DNA of 64,000 nucleotides from positions 687,411 to 751,410 of the forward strand of contig KZ111144.1 in the NCBI GenBank assembly GCA_002077045.2. The letters are read 5' to 3'. Shown here piece after piece: positions 53,544 through 64,000 of the stretch; the stretch's first letter is position 1, and every line of letters starts with the position of its first letter. The position numbers and the translations under genes were made by a program. The notes beneath the pieces are model-generated. The model saw nothing but the letters and a program-made list of their open reading frames with translations. It was not told the origin of the DNA and ran no database searches. This DNA comes from Rachicladosporium sp. CCFEE 5018. Lineage: Eukaryota > Ascomycota > Dothideomycetes > Cladosporiales > Cladosporiaceae.

Positions 53544-53895
53544 CGATGCAACAGTCCCGGTGAAGAACAGTCATGTAGTACGAGTGACGGTGCGCATGGA
53601 CCTTTGCGCTGGCAGCGCAACACTCCTGTGCCAGGCCACATCGAGAACAGCTACGTAGCAGTGAGTGGTATACGCGAAGGATCTTTCGCATCGTAGTGGA
53701 ACCGGAGAGGCAGGTGAGATTGTGCAACGCATTGTCTGACTGAAGCATCAGACACAAAGGGTTTACTCACAAGTCTGGTTTCACGAGCCCTCCTACTGAT
53801 GGTTCAGTATCTTCTAGCTGCAACTCTTAGCACGCGAGCTCGATCGAGCACTGTGCTGCAGCCAGCGATGCCTTCACGAAACGTTCATGAGGGTG
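53544..53895. other. Spacer upstream of the tRNA
   Basis: About 350 bases, no supported feature. Confidence 0.35.
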
Positions 53896-54836
53896 TCAGC
53901 GAGTATGTCTTGGCCGGTGCCGCTCCTCTCTTTCAGCCCGCCGCTGTTCAGTTCCTTTCGATCCCATCAAACACCCAATGTGTCTGCTGAGCGGCCCACT
54001 CAGGATCAACCATGTGCACGTTGTGTGTTGCACGATCACCTCCCGCCTGAACAAATCGCGCCGTGCTAGACAGCGCAAGCTGCGTCCTTCGAGCTTCTTC
54101 ATCGTCTCCAGATATAGTCGTAATATTTCCTGCTGTTCTACAGTGCCATGACCGTGCCGGACGCCGTACCCAAACACCTTGCGAAAGTCGTTGGCTTCGT
54201 CGCAGAAGACGACGCAGAGACGATAATCGCCGAGCGCTTGCTCGTGTCGTAGATGATCATCGAGCTGCTGATTACCGGGCGCCTGATGAAGTAGCTCTTT
54301 CTCTGCAATACCTCCAGGCTGCTCATTGAGCTCGCTCCGACGCAAACAGCCGCGTAGTCTGTCGTGCTTATTCCTAGGCTGGTGCTCAGGCCGACAACAT
54401 CAGCGTAGCTTGCACTGCCCAGTAGCTTCGACCACACTGCAGGCAATTGGTTCACAACCGGTACTGAGTCCACGAGCACCATGCCGCTGACGACAGTTGG
54501 ATCATCAGCCACAAATTGCCTCGCTAACACGCCCCCGTACGAGTGACCTAGTAGCAGGTACGGTGGTGCGATGTCAGCAGCCTGGAGGAGTGCCCGAAGC
54601 TCAGCCGCTATGCTCTTGGGCGTGAATTCGTTGGGAAATGGGTCGCTTCCTTGATACCCAGGCCTCTCGTACAGGTATACGCGCGCAATACCGGCCACGA
54701 TACGCTGGACTTCGAGCCATTCGCTAGCAGTACCGTCCAAGCCGTGCACAAGCACGACGGCGCAAGTAACTGACTTTGCCCGCACGGGCCCGCAAGCTTT
54801 CAGGAACAGGCTATAGCCCTCACGTAGGTGTATCCT
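53896..54836 (-). pseudogene. Alpha/beta hydrolase, frameshifted
   Basis: Translation from ~54836 shows 'LREGYSLFLKACGPV', then 'AVVLVHGLDGTASEW' (HG oxyanion strand), 'YLYERPGYQGSD', the nucleophile elbow GHSYGG ('YLLLGHSYGGVLARQFV') and 'GMVLVDSVPVVNQLP'. At about 54335-54345 the homologous chain jumps by one base: 'STTDYAAVC' continues in the next frame as 'RSELNEQPGGIAEKELLHQ', then '..FRKVFGYGVRHGHGTVEQQ', to the stop at 53896. No donor/acceptor pair explains the jump. No in-frame ATG lies upstream before a stop, so the start is also missing or on another exon. The gene is probably inactive, or the sequence has an indel error. Confidence 0.65.
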
Positions 54837-56053
54837 CCCCGTCTGCTCCTTGGATACCAGTTCTGTGTTGGTTCGGCTTATTGGCCGAGCTATGCGTAGC
54901 CTGCCTCGAACATGGCGATAGCTTCAGATGTGGACAGATAGAGACGGTAACGTTCGCGGCAGAGCATAGCTGGAGGCAATAGGGTCGTCTGCACGAGGTC
55001 GACAAAGTCAGGCTTGAGCGCCACAGGGACCGAGCCATGATCGAATGTCAGGCAGCACCGAATGGCCATCATTGCGAAGTTCAGGACTTTGCAGCGAGGT
55101 CGTCCTATCGTACCTGAGGCCACAAGGCAATATTGGCTGCTACGCAAATACATGGCGTCTCAACTTGGTCCTCACGCGATCACAGGCGCATTGGAGAGCA
55201 GCAGATGATGTCGGTTCCTGTTCACTGACGCGCCTCGCTCGTCTGTGCCACTGGTGACATATGTGACTACCAGGACCTAGCCCAGGATATCACTACCACA
55301 AGCCGTTGCATCCAAAGTCCACCACGCGAAAAGCGCAAACCCACCAAAACTCTCAAGAAGCATGGGCCGCTCGCGTGAGCAGCTACGCAAGGCACCGAGA
55401 TTGAGGGTAAAGGTAAAGTGTCTACACGAGACACATTGGCGCACCTGACACTCGATCCCAAGCAATGCTCTCTCGTGGTTCATGCCGTAGCGGAAATACA
55501 CTCACAGTGCACTCGGCCGCAGTATGAGCACCTTCTATTCGGTAGGAGGGAGGAAGACGTGAGTACACGTACGATCGTGCTGCGAGAAGCGGCTTCCAGT
55601 CCTGCCGCTCGCGAATCCTTGGATCGTCGTCACGAACAGATCCTCGATTCCTGCTCGTGTCAGTATTAACTGTCACAGTTGCACGAGCAAGCACATACTT
55701 CCTCATCTGCTGGAGGAACCGGGCAAGTGTAAGTGTGGCGCGGGAATGGACGAACTTTCCCGCCTGGTCTTGCGCTTCACTCTGCCTTCATCACTGCGGC
55801 TGTCTGCTTCAATGGCTGGTAGCGCATTGTATGCACTTATTATGTTGCGGTAGCAGTGTACATGTGGAAGCGCACAAGCAAGATCGCTTCGTAGAGCACA
55901 TTCCGCGGAACGCCGTTGTCCATGGTCCCTCGCTACCACTGGAATGCCTTACTTGATACTTCACAAGCCAAAGATGCTCAAGATTTTCGAAGACTTGCTG
56001 GTTCACTCTCTCGATTATCAGGCTTCGTCCGATCACTCAGTCCTACCACTAAA
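54837..56053. other. 1.2-kb spacer before the cupredoxin-like gene
   Basis: Overlapping small frames on both strands, none with a domain or a clean splice pattern. Nothing supported. Confidence 0.4.
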
Positions 56054-56274
56054 ATGCCTCCCATTTCAAGGCTCCTGGCAGGCGCCGGCTCCTTAGCCTG
56101 TCTGGCCTATGCCGAGATACAGATCATCAAGGCTGGCGGCAACGGCGACCATGACCTCGAGTTCCACCCCGACAATATCGTTGCGGCTGTTGGTAGCCAG
56201 GTCCGATTCGAATGGTACCCGACGAACCACAGTCTTGCGAGCAGTACGTACGATAATGTGTGCGAGCCTGATGG
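56054..56274 (+). CDS. Secreted cupredoxin-like (extracellular serine-rich) protein, 5' part
   Basis: The ATG at 56054 begins 'MPPISRLLAGAGSLACLAYA', a signal peptide with a likely cleavage site after 'AYA'. The mature part, 'GGNGDHDLEFHPDNIVAAVG' then 'VRFEWYPTNHSLASSTYDN', matches the first strands of plastocyanin-like domains in fungal extracellular serine-rich proteins: a 'F-P-x-x-I' strand, 'G-x-x-V-x-F', an 'NHS' in place of the copper-site 'NH', and a Cys ('VCEPDG'). Only 74 codons are available before the N gap. Family assignment is by pattern; copper binding is not established. Confidence 0.75.
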
Positions 56275-56374
56275 NNNNNNNNNNNNNNNNNNNNNNNNNN
56301 NNNNNNNNNNNNNNNNNNNNNNNNNNNNNNNNNNNNNNNNNNNNNNNNNNNNNNNNNNNNNNNNNNNNNNNNNN
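56275..56374. other. Assembly gap, exactly 100 N
   Basis: A run of 100 N, a conventional length for a gap of unknown size. Sequence on its right is a second copy of 34801 onward, and sequence on its left is an unrelated gene. Confidence 0.99.
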
Positions 56375-57477
56375 GATGCACTCCAGTTGACAGTACCTCC
56401 GCCACCCCATGCACTGCCTGCCACAACAGCGATGCTAGCATCATCGGATTGAACAGCACCCGCATTCTCAAATAGATGCTCCATACCCTCTAGCTCCGAC
56501 ATAGGTAATCGGAGTGGGTTCCAGTAGTAAGACTTGTCCACAACCAAAACTCGAAGTCCCGCTTCAGCAAGGATCTTGGCTGCTACTGCACCGCCGCAAC
56601 CGCTGCCCACAATCACCACATCTGTCTCGATCACCATAGGCTCTGCGGCGATCGTCCGGGGTATCTGCAAGAATCGAAATGCGTAGCTATCCTTCGAGGG
56701 CGTGCCGTGTACTGGCACTCGAGGGTAGCCAAGAACGAGGCCGAGCGTTGGCGATGTACGGATCCACAGGATCATGCTCAGGGTTGTGAGTGATCTGTAG
56801 AGGTCCCGCAAGATGGGTATGCGTGAGCTGGCCCAGCTCTGCAATACCTTCTCTCGATCTGCAACTGGGAGGCAGTCCAGAGGGGTCACGTAGCCAGTCA
56901 GTAGCAGTGCGCCTGCCCGTGTGCTGTGTCGACGAAGTCAGCTCATGGTCATGAGGGCAGGCACATCGACAGACGCCTTGGATCGTGGCAAGATTCAAAA
57001 CGGGATTGTGACCTCGGGAGTTGCTGATATGGCTGTCATATCAGAGGAGACATGAGATGCTTTTAAAAGACGAATGAAAACAACATCTTACTTCAATGCA
57101 TTCAGGATGGTCAACAATCCAGACCGGCTGGTCTCATCCATACCGTACCCCAAGAGCCTCGAGATAATATTCCTGAACTCAGGCGTCGATGTAGCACTTT
57201 CTCCGAGGTAGGTTGTGATCACATCGCTCCCTGTCGAAGCACCTGCGATTTGTGCAATGCGATTCCGGGCCGTGTCGTATACCTGAGTTCGGAGCGGGTG
57301 CTGTAGGAGGCGATTCCCCACCGACGAAGTGAAAGAGGGCACGACAGCGTCAGCTATGGCAGCGAGGATACTCCATTGCTCTGCCGTGAGGGGGTCCTGC
57401 TCTGGACTAGGCGGAAGTGGTATTGGTGGCGGGTTCGCGCCAGTGATGTCGCCAGTGTTGGAAGTGATTGCGGCCAT
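56375..57477 (-). CDS. FAO1: Long-chain fatty alcohol oxidase (copy B), cut by the gap
   Basis: Exon 1 is 57477-57092 and exon 2 starts at 56923 and runs into the gap at 56375. The same 168-base intron length and phase as copy A are kept. 311 codons are present, covering the FAO N-terminal region, the FAD-binding GSGCGG motif and 'KSYYWNPLRLPMSELEGMEH'. The substrate-binding and catalytic C-terminal half is missing only because of the gap. Differences from copy A in exon 1 are conservative (for example Thr to Ala, Met to Val, Ser to Pro), and the frame is open, so this copy looks functional as far as it is visible. Confidence 0.88.
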
Positions 57478-59116
57478 TGTTAAGTGTGCTGCTTGGATCA
57501 GTTGGTGAAACTACCCTTGAAAGCAGTCGACGTATAGTCCGCTTCGATCATCACCATATTGAACGGTGATGAAGTCGTTCTTAGACCATCCTCCATCGAG
57601 TGCGCGAGCCTCGGCACCGATCGAGACATAGATCGCCGAGGGGTGGGGGTCTGCTTTCCCCCTTCTCTCTCGCACAACATGTGTACGAGGTACGAGAGCT
57701 TGAGGTCATTGAGTGAAGCGTGAGGAAAGCTGACGAGCAATCCTGTATAGCTTTCCCAGCGTGCTCATAGCGAAGCAATGAGCTTTGACTTCCCAGGAGA
57801 ACTGGTGGAGTTGTCGCATCGCCAAGGCTGCAGTTCACAGCGGAGCATTCTCGGACGCACGCTTGCGCCTTCCTCGAAGGGTGACAGCGCCGCCCAGCGC
57901 AATTCATCATTCTGGTTCAGCACTTTGCTAACATTGTTTAGCCTGATGGAGCGCAAATTGATGAGCAGTGGGTCGACCGGCCATTGCGCACGCGAGCAGC
58001 AGGTTGCATCTCCATATTAGTGGCGGCATTATGGCGATCTTACCGTCTGGAGTTTGCCACCACAGACGACGAAGCGTTCATCAGGAATAATCCACCATAA
58101 TCGGAACTCGAACCAGACGAAGCATCGACAAATCGGCGACGGAGGTACAACCGTAGCAAAGCCGACGCTTCATCGACCGCTCTGCCGAAGTAGTTGCAAA
58201 ACCTTCTACGATCGTGGAGCGACCGATGCCGAAGACGGCAAGCTCATGCAAGTGATGTGGGCTAAGCGGTCAAGCGAGGACGATCACATGTCTCGTGATT
58301 GGCTGTAGATAAGACGACCGCCGCTCTCAACGGCTTTGCTGCACATCACCTGTCTGGCACGATTCGAAGGATGTTCCTACGGTCTTGTACGAGGCAGAGA
58401 CGAGTACAGCAGGCCTAAAGAATGGCCCCGTGTGCTGCAATATTTGACAACAATGATGACGCGTGGCATAGATCGTGCGACCTGAGTATTGCACTCGAGA
58501 TGCGATCGCAGTGTCGCGTGTCAAACTGCTGTCAGCGTACTAGCGGTGTGGCCCAAGCGCCGAAGGGTTATAGTGCGCGACCCACCCATCAAGAAGCTTT
58601 GGGAAACGGCTCTCGTGAGGACCGCAGTAGGTCATGGCAGCCGACAAGTGCTGGGCCGCCGTCTGGCACCTATACACTTTGTTGCCCGCCATGCGCATGC
58701 TTCCGCGCAACACAATCTCTCCCCTCATCACGAAGATAGCACACCGGCGTTGCACGGCGCACGCACAAACACCACTCGCTACCATTCAAGTGCCGTTGAG
58801 CACTGCGCCACGAGAAGTAGTACCGGCAGACCGTTATCCTTATCTCTCCCAATTGGAAGCCACCCCTCTGTCTGATCTCCTCTCCTTGCTGCACGGATGA
58901 GCATCCGGGGACCAGGATTCTCCAGACCGCTACGATAAACGGACGACGAAGCCGGGGGAGTGGATAGCAGCGTAGTGCGCTCGAGAGCTCGTTGAAAGAC
59001 GACTTGCATCCACTGTCGCGTGACATTGGCTCCTCGTCTGTACACAACCGAGTCCAGAACGCTTTCCGTCCCATGATATCCTCGCGCTATCGCTTCACTG
59101 GTGGACCGCTTTCGAG
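57478..59116. promoter_or_regulatory. Divergent region, alcohol oxidase / FYVE gene (copy B)
   Basis: Counterpart of 35904-37530. The half next to the FYVE gene (from ~58604) is almost unchanged; the other half carries several short indels (for example around 57990-58060). Confidence 0.6.
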
Positions 59117-60202
59117 ATGATGGCAGCAACACCTTTTGTACCCACTGCGAACATGCAGCCGACCAATAATACCTCGCCTCCGCAATCATTCTACCCAAAC
59201 ACCCCTCCCTCGATCAACACCTCACCAATTGGCTATTACACACACCTCCACGTCCGGCAACTGCGGACGCCGAAGCAACCACTTTACACGCCAGCATGCC
59301 TCCGACCCACTGAACCACTGAACAGCCGGCCTAAGGATATACCAATCGGTCCCCGAGCGCCAGACACCCCACCTCGCAGCAAAGAGAGTAGCTTCGACAG
59401 CGCGAAGTCAGGATCACTGGGTCTGTATCCAGGCAGTCCAAGGGTTATGTCGCCAGATGAGGACATGCCAAGCGCTCTGCATCGCGGCCTGAGCAGAGCT
59501 GGAAGCGAGATGGTTGAGGAAGAGCAGGGAGAGGTGTCTGGAGCGCCGACTACGGCGCACTGGAAGGTGAGTTCATCAATCCGTACAGTGTCAGCCCCCG
59601 ATGCTCTTTGCTACGCGCGGGCTTTCTCACGAAGAGGATCGTGGACATGAAGGCGCAGAGGTCGAGAAGTGTATGCGGACCAGTCACACAGTTCGCTCGA
59701 GCACGCAATACCCACCCAGATGGTAGCAATGCCAAGACCATCCATCACGGTGCTCTCGCAATCTCTTACCTGCATATCCTACTTAATCAAGCATAATATT
59801 GAATCAAGACATGTACTAACAACACACTCACAGCCAAACGAATCCGCACTCGCCTGCGCCATATGCCTAGCGACCTTCACATGGTACTTCCGCAAGCACC
59901 ACTGCCGACACTGCGGCGACGTCGTCTGCGCACCACACCTCGTTCACACCGTCCCGCTCGACCAGAATGCTCGCTATCATACTGGAGGCGCGCCGAGCAA
60001 GGCATGCGACACATGCTACTGTGAGTGGCGAATGATCAAGAAGCTTCGACACTCGCGATCGAATAGCGTGGCCGACTCGTTGTCCTCGCAAGGCACTGCG
60101 AAGCCACCGATGAATATCCCGCAAGGCAGTCGCCTAGGAGCTGACATGCATGTGGGGAGCATGGCTAGGTCGGAAGGCGGGATGGTGTGGTCGACGTTCT
60201 GA
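59117..60202 (+). CDS. FYVE zinc-finger protein (copy B)
   Basis: Exons 59117-59566 and 59834-60202; 272 aa, with a 267-base intron of identical length to copy A. All zinc-binding Cys/His and the RKHHCRHCG phosphoinositide motif are intact. Changes lie mostly in the disordered N-terminus (for example 'SPIGYYT' for 'SPTGHYT'), with three in the finger region (Ile to Val, Ala to Pro, and Arg to Cys in 'CDTCYCEW'). The extra Cys sits beside the last zinc ligand. Both copies therefore appear to be maintained. Confidence 0.85.
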
Positions 60203-61440
60203 TTGACCAGACTTTGTCATCTTGAAAGCTGGCTTCGATATCGCATCGAGACTGTCTCGACTGGATCAGACTTGGAGCGCATCGGGCTTGTCGGGCGACT
60301 CGACAATACCTGCACTCCACGATCACACATTACTGCACTACTACGGCGTTACGACCTTTGGGAACTTGGCATTTCATGATTGCGTTCGAGCGTTTTCTCA
60401 CTTCTTTTCAACGGACTCGACATTTGGAGCTCTATTTGACTCTGGCGACTGGGCGATTGGGCAACTGGGAAGAATTAATTGGTTTTTGCGATCTTGTGAT
60501 ACCCACTATAGAGTAGAACTAGATCGACTGCTTGGACTGGAGTCTTGGGACATGGTAAGGGGTGAGCTGGCAGGCTTTGGGATGGCGCTCGGGCTTATGG
60601 TGATGCTAGACGGCCGATGTGTATGTTAGGCATGGAAATGCTACAATCTGTTGATGTTGAAGAGTTCATATCCCGATCACCACGTTCAGCAGTGTTACAC
60701 TCTAGGGCACGGTACTTCCACACTCACTTGACGGTGAGCAGCTCGAAGCACGAACGGCTCCTCTACATCGTGTTGATGTCAGCAGCAAGCATTGCCTGAT
60801 AAGCAATCATACAAGAAGTACGTCGTCGGCGCCAAGTCTGTTCATCCTTTCACATGCAGATCCTCCAACCGCCAGACCCCTGCTTCTCCACCATCCAATC
60901 AACGCGTCCGAACCTTGACTGCAGACAACGAACCTCTTCAGTACGCGCCGTGCAATCAAGCGTACCAGCCAAATGCTGTCTGCTCTGGACAAATCCGACC
61001 ACTCAGATCACGATCACAGACGCTTTCCAACGCGACTTCACCTCACGCTCTTGAGGAAGCGAGCCAATGTTAGACACACTGAACAGCTCCTTCAACGCGA
61101 GTAGGCGCTTGGCTTGACCTCCAGGCCCCGTCAACGGCCGGATCATTGATCTGCTGGAGGCGCAGAGATGCATGTTCATGCAAGTATCACAGTAGCTGAA
61201 GCAGTGGGCGCTTTCGGCATGCAGGCAGGCTCGCCAGGTAGGTGCCTACCAGCAATGCAAGTATAGCGGCTCCCCGTTATTACACCACAGCACTCCTCCG
61301 CTCTACTCTTCCCTCGGCGTCGAAGGCTTGCATTCTGTTGCGGAGCCTCGTCGGTTTCCCTCTATCTCGGTCGTCTCTTGCCACCAGTCTCTCCTGCTCA
61401 CAGCCTTCCCTCTCCACTCTCTCAGCAACGATCGCCAGCG
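60203..61440. other. Spacer between FYVE and four-segment protein genes (copy B)
   Basis: Counterpart of 38617-39846. It is the most diverged part of the block apart from its last ~250 bases. The frame at 60222-60629 (135 codons) is open here but not in copy A, so it is not called. Confidence 0.45.
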
Positions 61441-62315
61441 ATGTCCTCCTCTCTCCGCCTACCGGCCCTGGCCTTCGCGTCCCTCTCTATAGCCCTCAGC
61501 ATCGCAGTCTTGGCCTGCTCTGCCCGAACGCTCGCCATCTTCAATAATCAACACACCACGAACGCATGGCTTCTACCGATCTGGCCGAACCATTTCGACT
61601 TGACAGGCCTGAAGACGCTCATCGGGACGTCGACGGGCATTGTGGTGTTGAATGCAGTGGCGATCGTAGCACTGTTCGTGCCATCGGTATGGAAGCCATG
61701 AGAGCCACAGACTCAATAAAGATGTACTGATCAAAGGTGTAGATGCCAGCGAGCTTCACGGTGTTGCTGTCGAGTGTGCTGAGCAGCATACTGGCACTAG
61801 TAGCTTTGATCATGCCCTCGCTGTTGAACAACAAGGCGCCGAGGAGGGACACGCTCCAGACCTGGACTTGTAGCTGGTATGATAAGAGCACATTCTCCGG
61901 CCAACAGCCGCCGGCGCAGTTCAGCACGTTGTGCCATCAAACGGTCAGTGTACTCCTCCGCCACTTCGCATTCACGCAGCATGTCATTTCCTTTGACAGC
62001 GTTATCACTCCACTTCCAGCAGCTTGATACTGATACCCTCTCCAGCGTTTCACGACTTTCACTCCCATCCCCATGCTCCTACTCCAACTCCTCCTCCTCG
62101 CCACAGCAGCCTACGCCCTCTTCCAATCTCGTCGCCTCACAAATGCCCGGGCTCATCGAACTGGAGGCGAGAGTGGCGAGATGGAGAAACCGCTTGAGTT
62201 GGGCGATTACCATGCGCAGCCCAGCTTTGACACCAAGAGGACTGTCAACGGCAGTCCGAAGAGTGGGGTTAGTACTAGTGTTGGGACTGTACCTGCCAAA
62301 GGTGCGCTTGGGTGA
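61441..62315 (+). CDS. Small four-segment membrane protein (copy B)
   Basis: Exons 61441-61686, 61743-61943 and 62046-62315; 238 aa, colinear with copy A. Intron 2 is 102 bases, against 59 in copy A, and has a better donor (GTCAGT). Coding changes are few (for example Asp to Asn in 'TLAIFNNQHTT', Leu to Thr at 'GLKTLIG'). All four hydrophobic segments and the loop Cys residues are kept. Confidence 0.75.
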
Positions 62316-62577
62316 AGTGGGATGTGCTGGGCTAAGCAAGGCATGGAATGAGGGGAGGAGAAGTATTTGTGCCTCGAAACGAACAGAGGAAAGTGATGGA
62401 AAGAACGGCGTATAGTGAATATATGTACTGTGGGATTCTGGGTATATGCTGAGCAAGGAGATGTCCTACACGTCCACCTCGGTCCCACGCATGACACTTG
62501 CTGTGTCCAACCATCACGTCCTAACCCCTGCACTAAATCACTCTCATATGTCACGCTCAATCTCACTTCGGCCGACT

Positions 62578-64000
62578 TCACCGCCTGAAAGCAGCCAGGA
62601 AGCTCTTCCGCTTCCCGACCCTCGCGGGCTTACTCTCCGGTACAGGCGGCACGCTGTACTTTCCCCTCACCACCTCAGCCTTCTCAGGGATTCGTGGTGT
62701 AGCCGTGATTGTACTTCTTCGCTTCGCAGTATTCGCCTCCCCAGTTCCGCTTTCAATAACAGCTTTCTTGGCCGCTGCGGCCGCGTTATCAGGCGTCGAG
62801 GGATCGGGGTGTTCTTGGATCGAAGCAGAGGTAGTGTGAGCTTGGAGATTCTTCGAGAGGGTGGAAGTCTTGTGCGCGTTGCCGCGGGAGGATGTGCTAG
62901 CTGTGCTTGCGCTGCGATCGGGTTTCGGTGAAAGGGGATTGTTCAGCGGTGTGACGATGGCGGATTTGCGGCGCTCGGTGCGCGAGGAGACTGAGGCGGG
63001 GAGCGGCATGGACATATCTGCGTCGTAGTCTGCGGCTACTGGACGGCCGGAGAACGTCTTTGGTCGCCCATTGGCCGTGCGCGTTGAGGGACCGACGAGG
63101 TCTTCTTTGCTGATGCCATTCAGGCGCAGGCCGTTCTGCATGGCTGTGTTGCCTCCATGCGAGGTGGAGGGGCGAGGCGGGTCATTGGTGCCGGCGAGCT
63201 CGAAGACGCTAGGGACTGTTGGGCTCTCGAGAGGTGGTGAGGCGGAAGCGGAGTTGCTTCGTCGGCGCTCGTGTCTGCTTGTTCGATCGGGAATGCCATT
63301 AGGGAGTGGATTGAGTCGCGCATCTGTGGTGCTGTGTTTCTTGCTGGCGAAGCCAGGCATGCTCTTGCGGGCTTCTGCGATTGTGCGCTTGATGCTACCG
63401 TCGCCGCCTGCGTTGAGGCGCTCCAGTCGCTCGATCTCGCCGAGCATGGTGTTGCCATTTGTTGCCAAGTTCTCTTCGGGGATTGGATTAAACTTGATGA
63501 TGCCTCGATCTGGCGGTACGCTCAGGATGTCTGCCATGAAGGACTGTATGAGCGCTGCGTTGCGCTTGTTGGTCACTGGCTGCATCTCTGAAGGCACAGT
63601 GCTGATTGTGAGGATGTAGCAGGGTTCGAACGTCCCTGCTAGCGCGAGACACGAGCTGTGATCGACATTGATCATGATGGATGAGTCTGGTCGCGTGTAC
63701 CTCGCCGCAAGATGGTACGAGAGGTCTGTGACCAATGTGAACTCATCCTTGATCTGCGACGTCGTTAGTGAAAGTCAGACATCACCCGCAACATCGCACA
63801 TACGATCACATTCGTCCTCAACTCCGCCACGACTGGTGCCTCCCTGTGCACTCTCTCCTTTGCACTGCTAATTCCATTCTCCTTATACGCAAACACCTCC
63901 TCATAGTACTGCAGCCTCCTCTTGCCCGCCTCAGCCTCCGCAGAGTAGCTGATACTGTTTCTGTCTGGCATAGCGAAACTGGCAGTATTCCTGTCGGCGT
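62578..64000 (-). CDS. Protein with internal MIF/tautomerase-like domain (copy B), 5' end outside window
   Basis: Exon 2 is 63753-62578 and exon 1 runs from the window edge to 63804, with the same 50-base intron. About 65 codons of exon 1 are visible. In the 385 residues from 'MVTDLSYHLAARYTRP' to the C-terminus I count four differences from copy A (for example 'EIERLERL' for 'EIERPERL'), far fewer than in the FYVE exon 1. The MIF-like core is unchanged. Confidence 0.85.

Larger units (their letters stand above)
56375..64000. repeat. Duplicated block, copy B (to the window end)
   Basis: Direct-orientation counterpart of 34801-42359. Gene order and splice sites are kept; substitutions are scattered, with indels mainly in introns and spacers (for example 102 against 59 bases in intron 2 of the four-segment protein gene). 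It begins at the first base after the gap. Confidence 0.97.

Noticed and set aside
60222..60629. Open frame of 135 codons in copy B
   Set aside because: The equivalent region of copy A is broken into different frames, so the openness is not conserved.
1..64000. CRISPR array, bacterial operons, biosynthetic gene cluster or intact transposon
   Set aside because: No regularly spaced direct repeats with spacers, no PKS/NRPS or terpene cyclase, and no transposase, reverse transcriptase or long terminal repeats were found; gene structures are eukaryotic.

Overview
The window looks like nuclear DNA of a filamentous ascomycete (Pezizomycotina). I infer this from short introns (mostly 50-75 bases) with GT-AG ends and CTRAY-type branch points, moderate GC, compact genes on both strands, and the gene content: a Pbs2-type MAPKK, ferric reductase, FAO-type fatty alcohol oxidase, Dbp6, Gpi3, Pis1 and adenosine kinase. 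A dothideomycete, perhaps a halo- or stress-tolerant black fungus with a duplicated or diploid genome, would fit. No marker in the window settles the species.

Layout. 0-16 kb: small heat shock protein, SDA1, PBS2, a PIN-like membrane carrier, a short-chain dehydrogenase, a cation diffusion facilitator and a ferric reductase. 16-31 kb: an NTF2-like protein with an odd splice site, an unknown lysine-rich protein, DBP6, GPI3 (divergent from DBP6), a Q-rich fungal protein and adenosine kinase. 31-43 kb: an MFS transporter, a long-chain alcohol oxidase, a FYVE zinc-finger protein, a four-segment membrane protein and a protein with an internal MIF/tautomerase domain. 44-49 kb: SWC5, PIS1 (divergent) and another four-segment membrane protein. 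49-56 kb: an accessory-looking stretch with a frameshifted Ulp1-like/zinc-finger gene whose catalytic Cys is Ser, a degenerate tandem repeat, a small unknown ORF, an intron-containing tRNA, a frameshifted alpha/beta hydrolase and a cupredoxin-like gene cut by a gap of exactly 100 N.

56.4-64 kb: immediately after the gap, the block beginning at 34.8 kb reappears in the same orientation and gene order (alcohol oxidase, FYVE, four-segment protein, MIF-like) with scattered substitutions and small indels. It runs off the window end. The fixed-size gap sits at the junction, so this may be a second haplotype or homeolog joined by scaffolding. A true segmental duplication with a spacing of about 21.6 kb is the alternative.

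Most genes are housekeeping: ribosome assembly (SDA1, DBP6), GPI-anchor and phosphatidylinositol synthesis (GPI3, PIS1), chromatin (SWC5), osmostress signalling (PBS2) and adenosine salvage. They are independent transcription units, several sharing short divergent promoters. The most unusual content is the Ulp1-like Cys-to-Ser gene, the GT-TG intron, and the uneven conservation between the two copies of the duplicated block.
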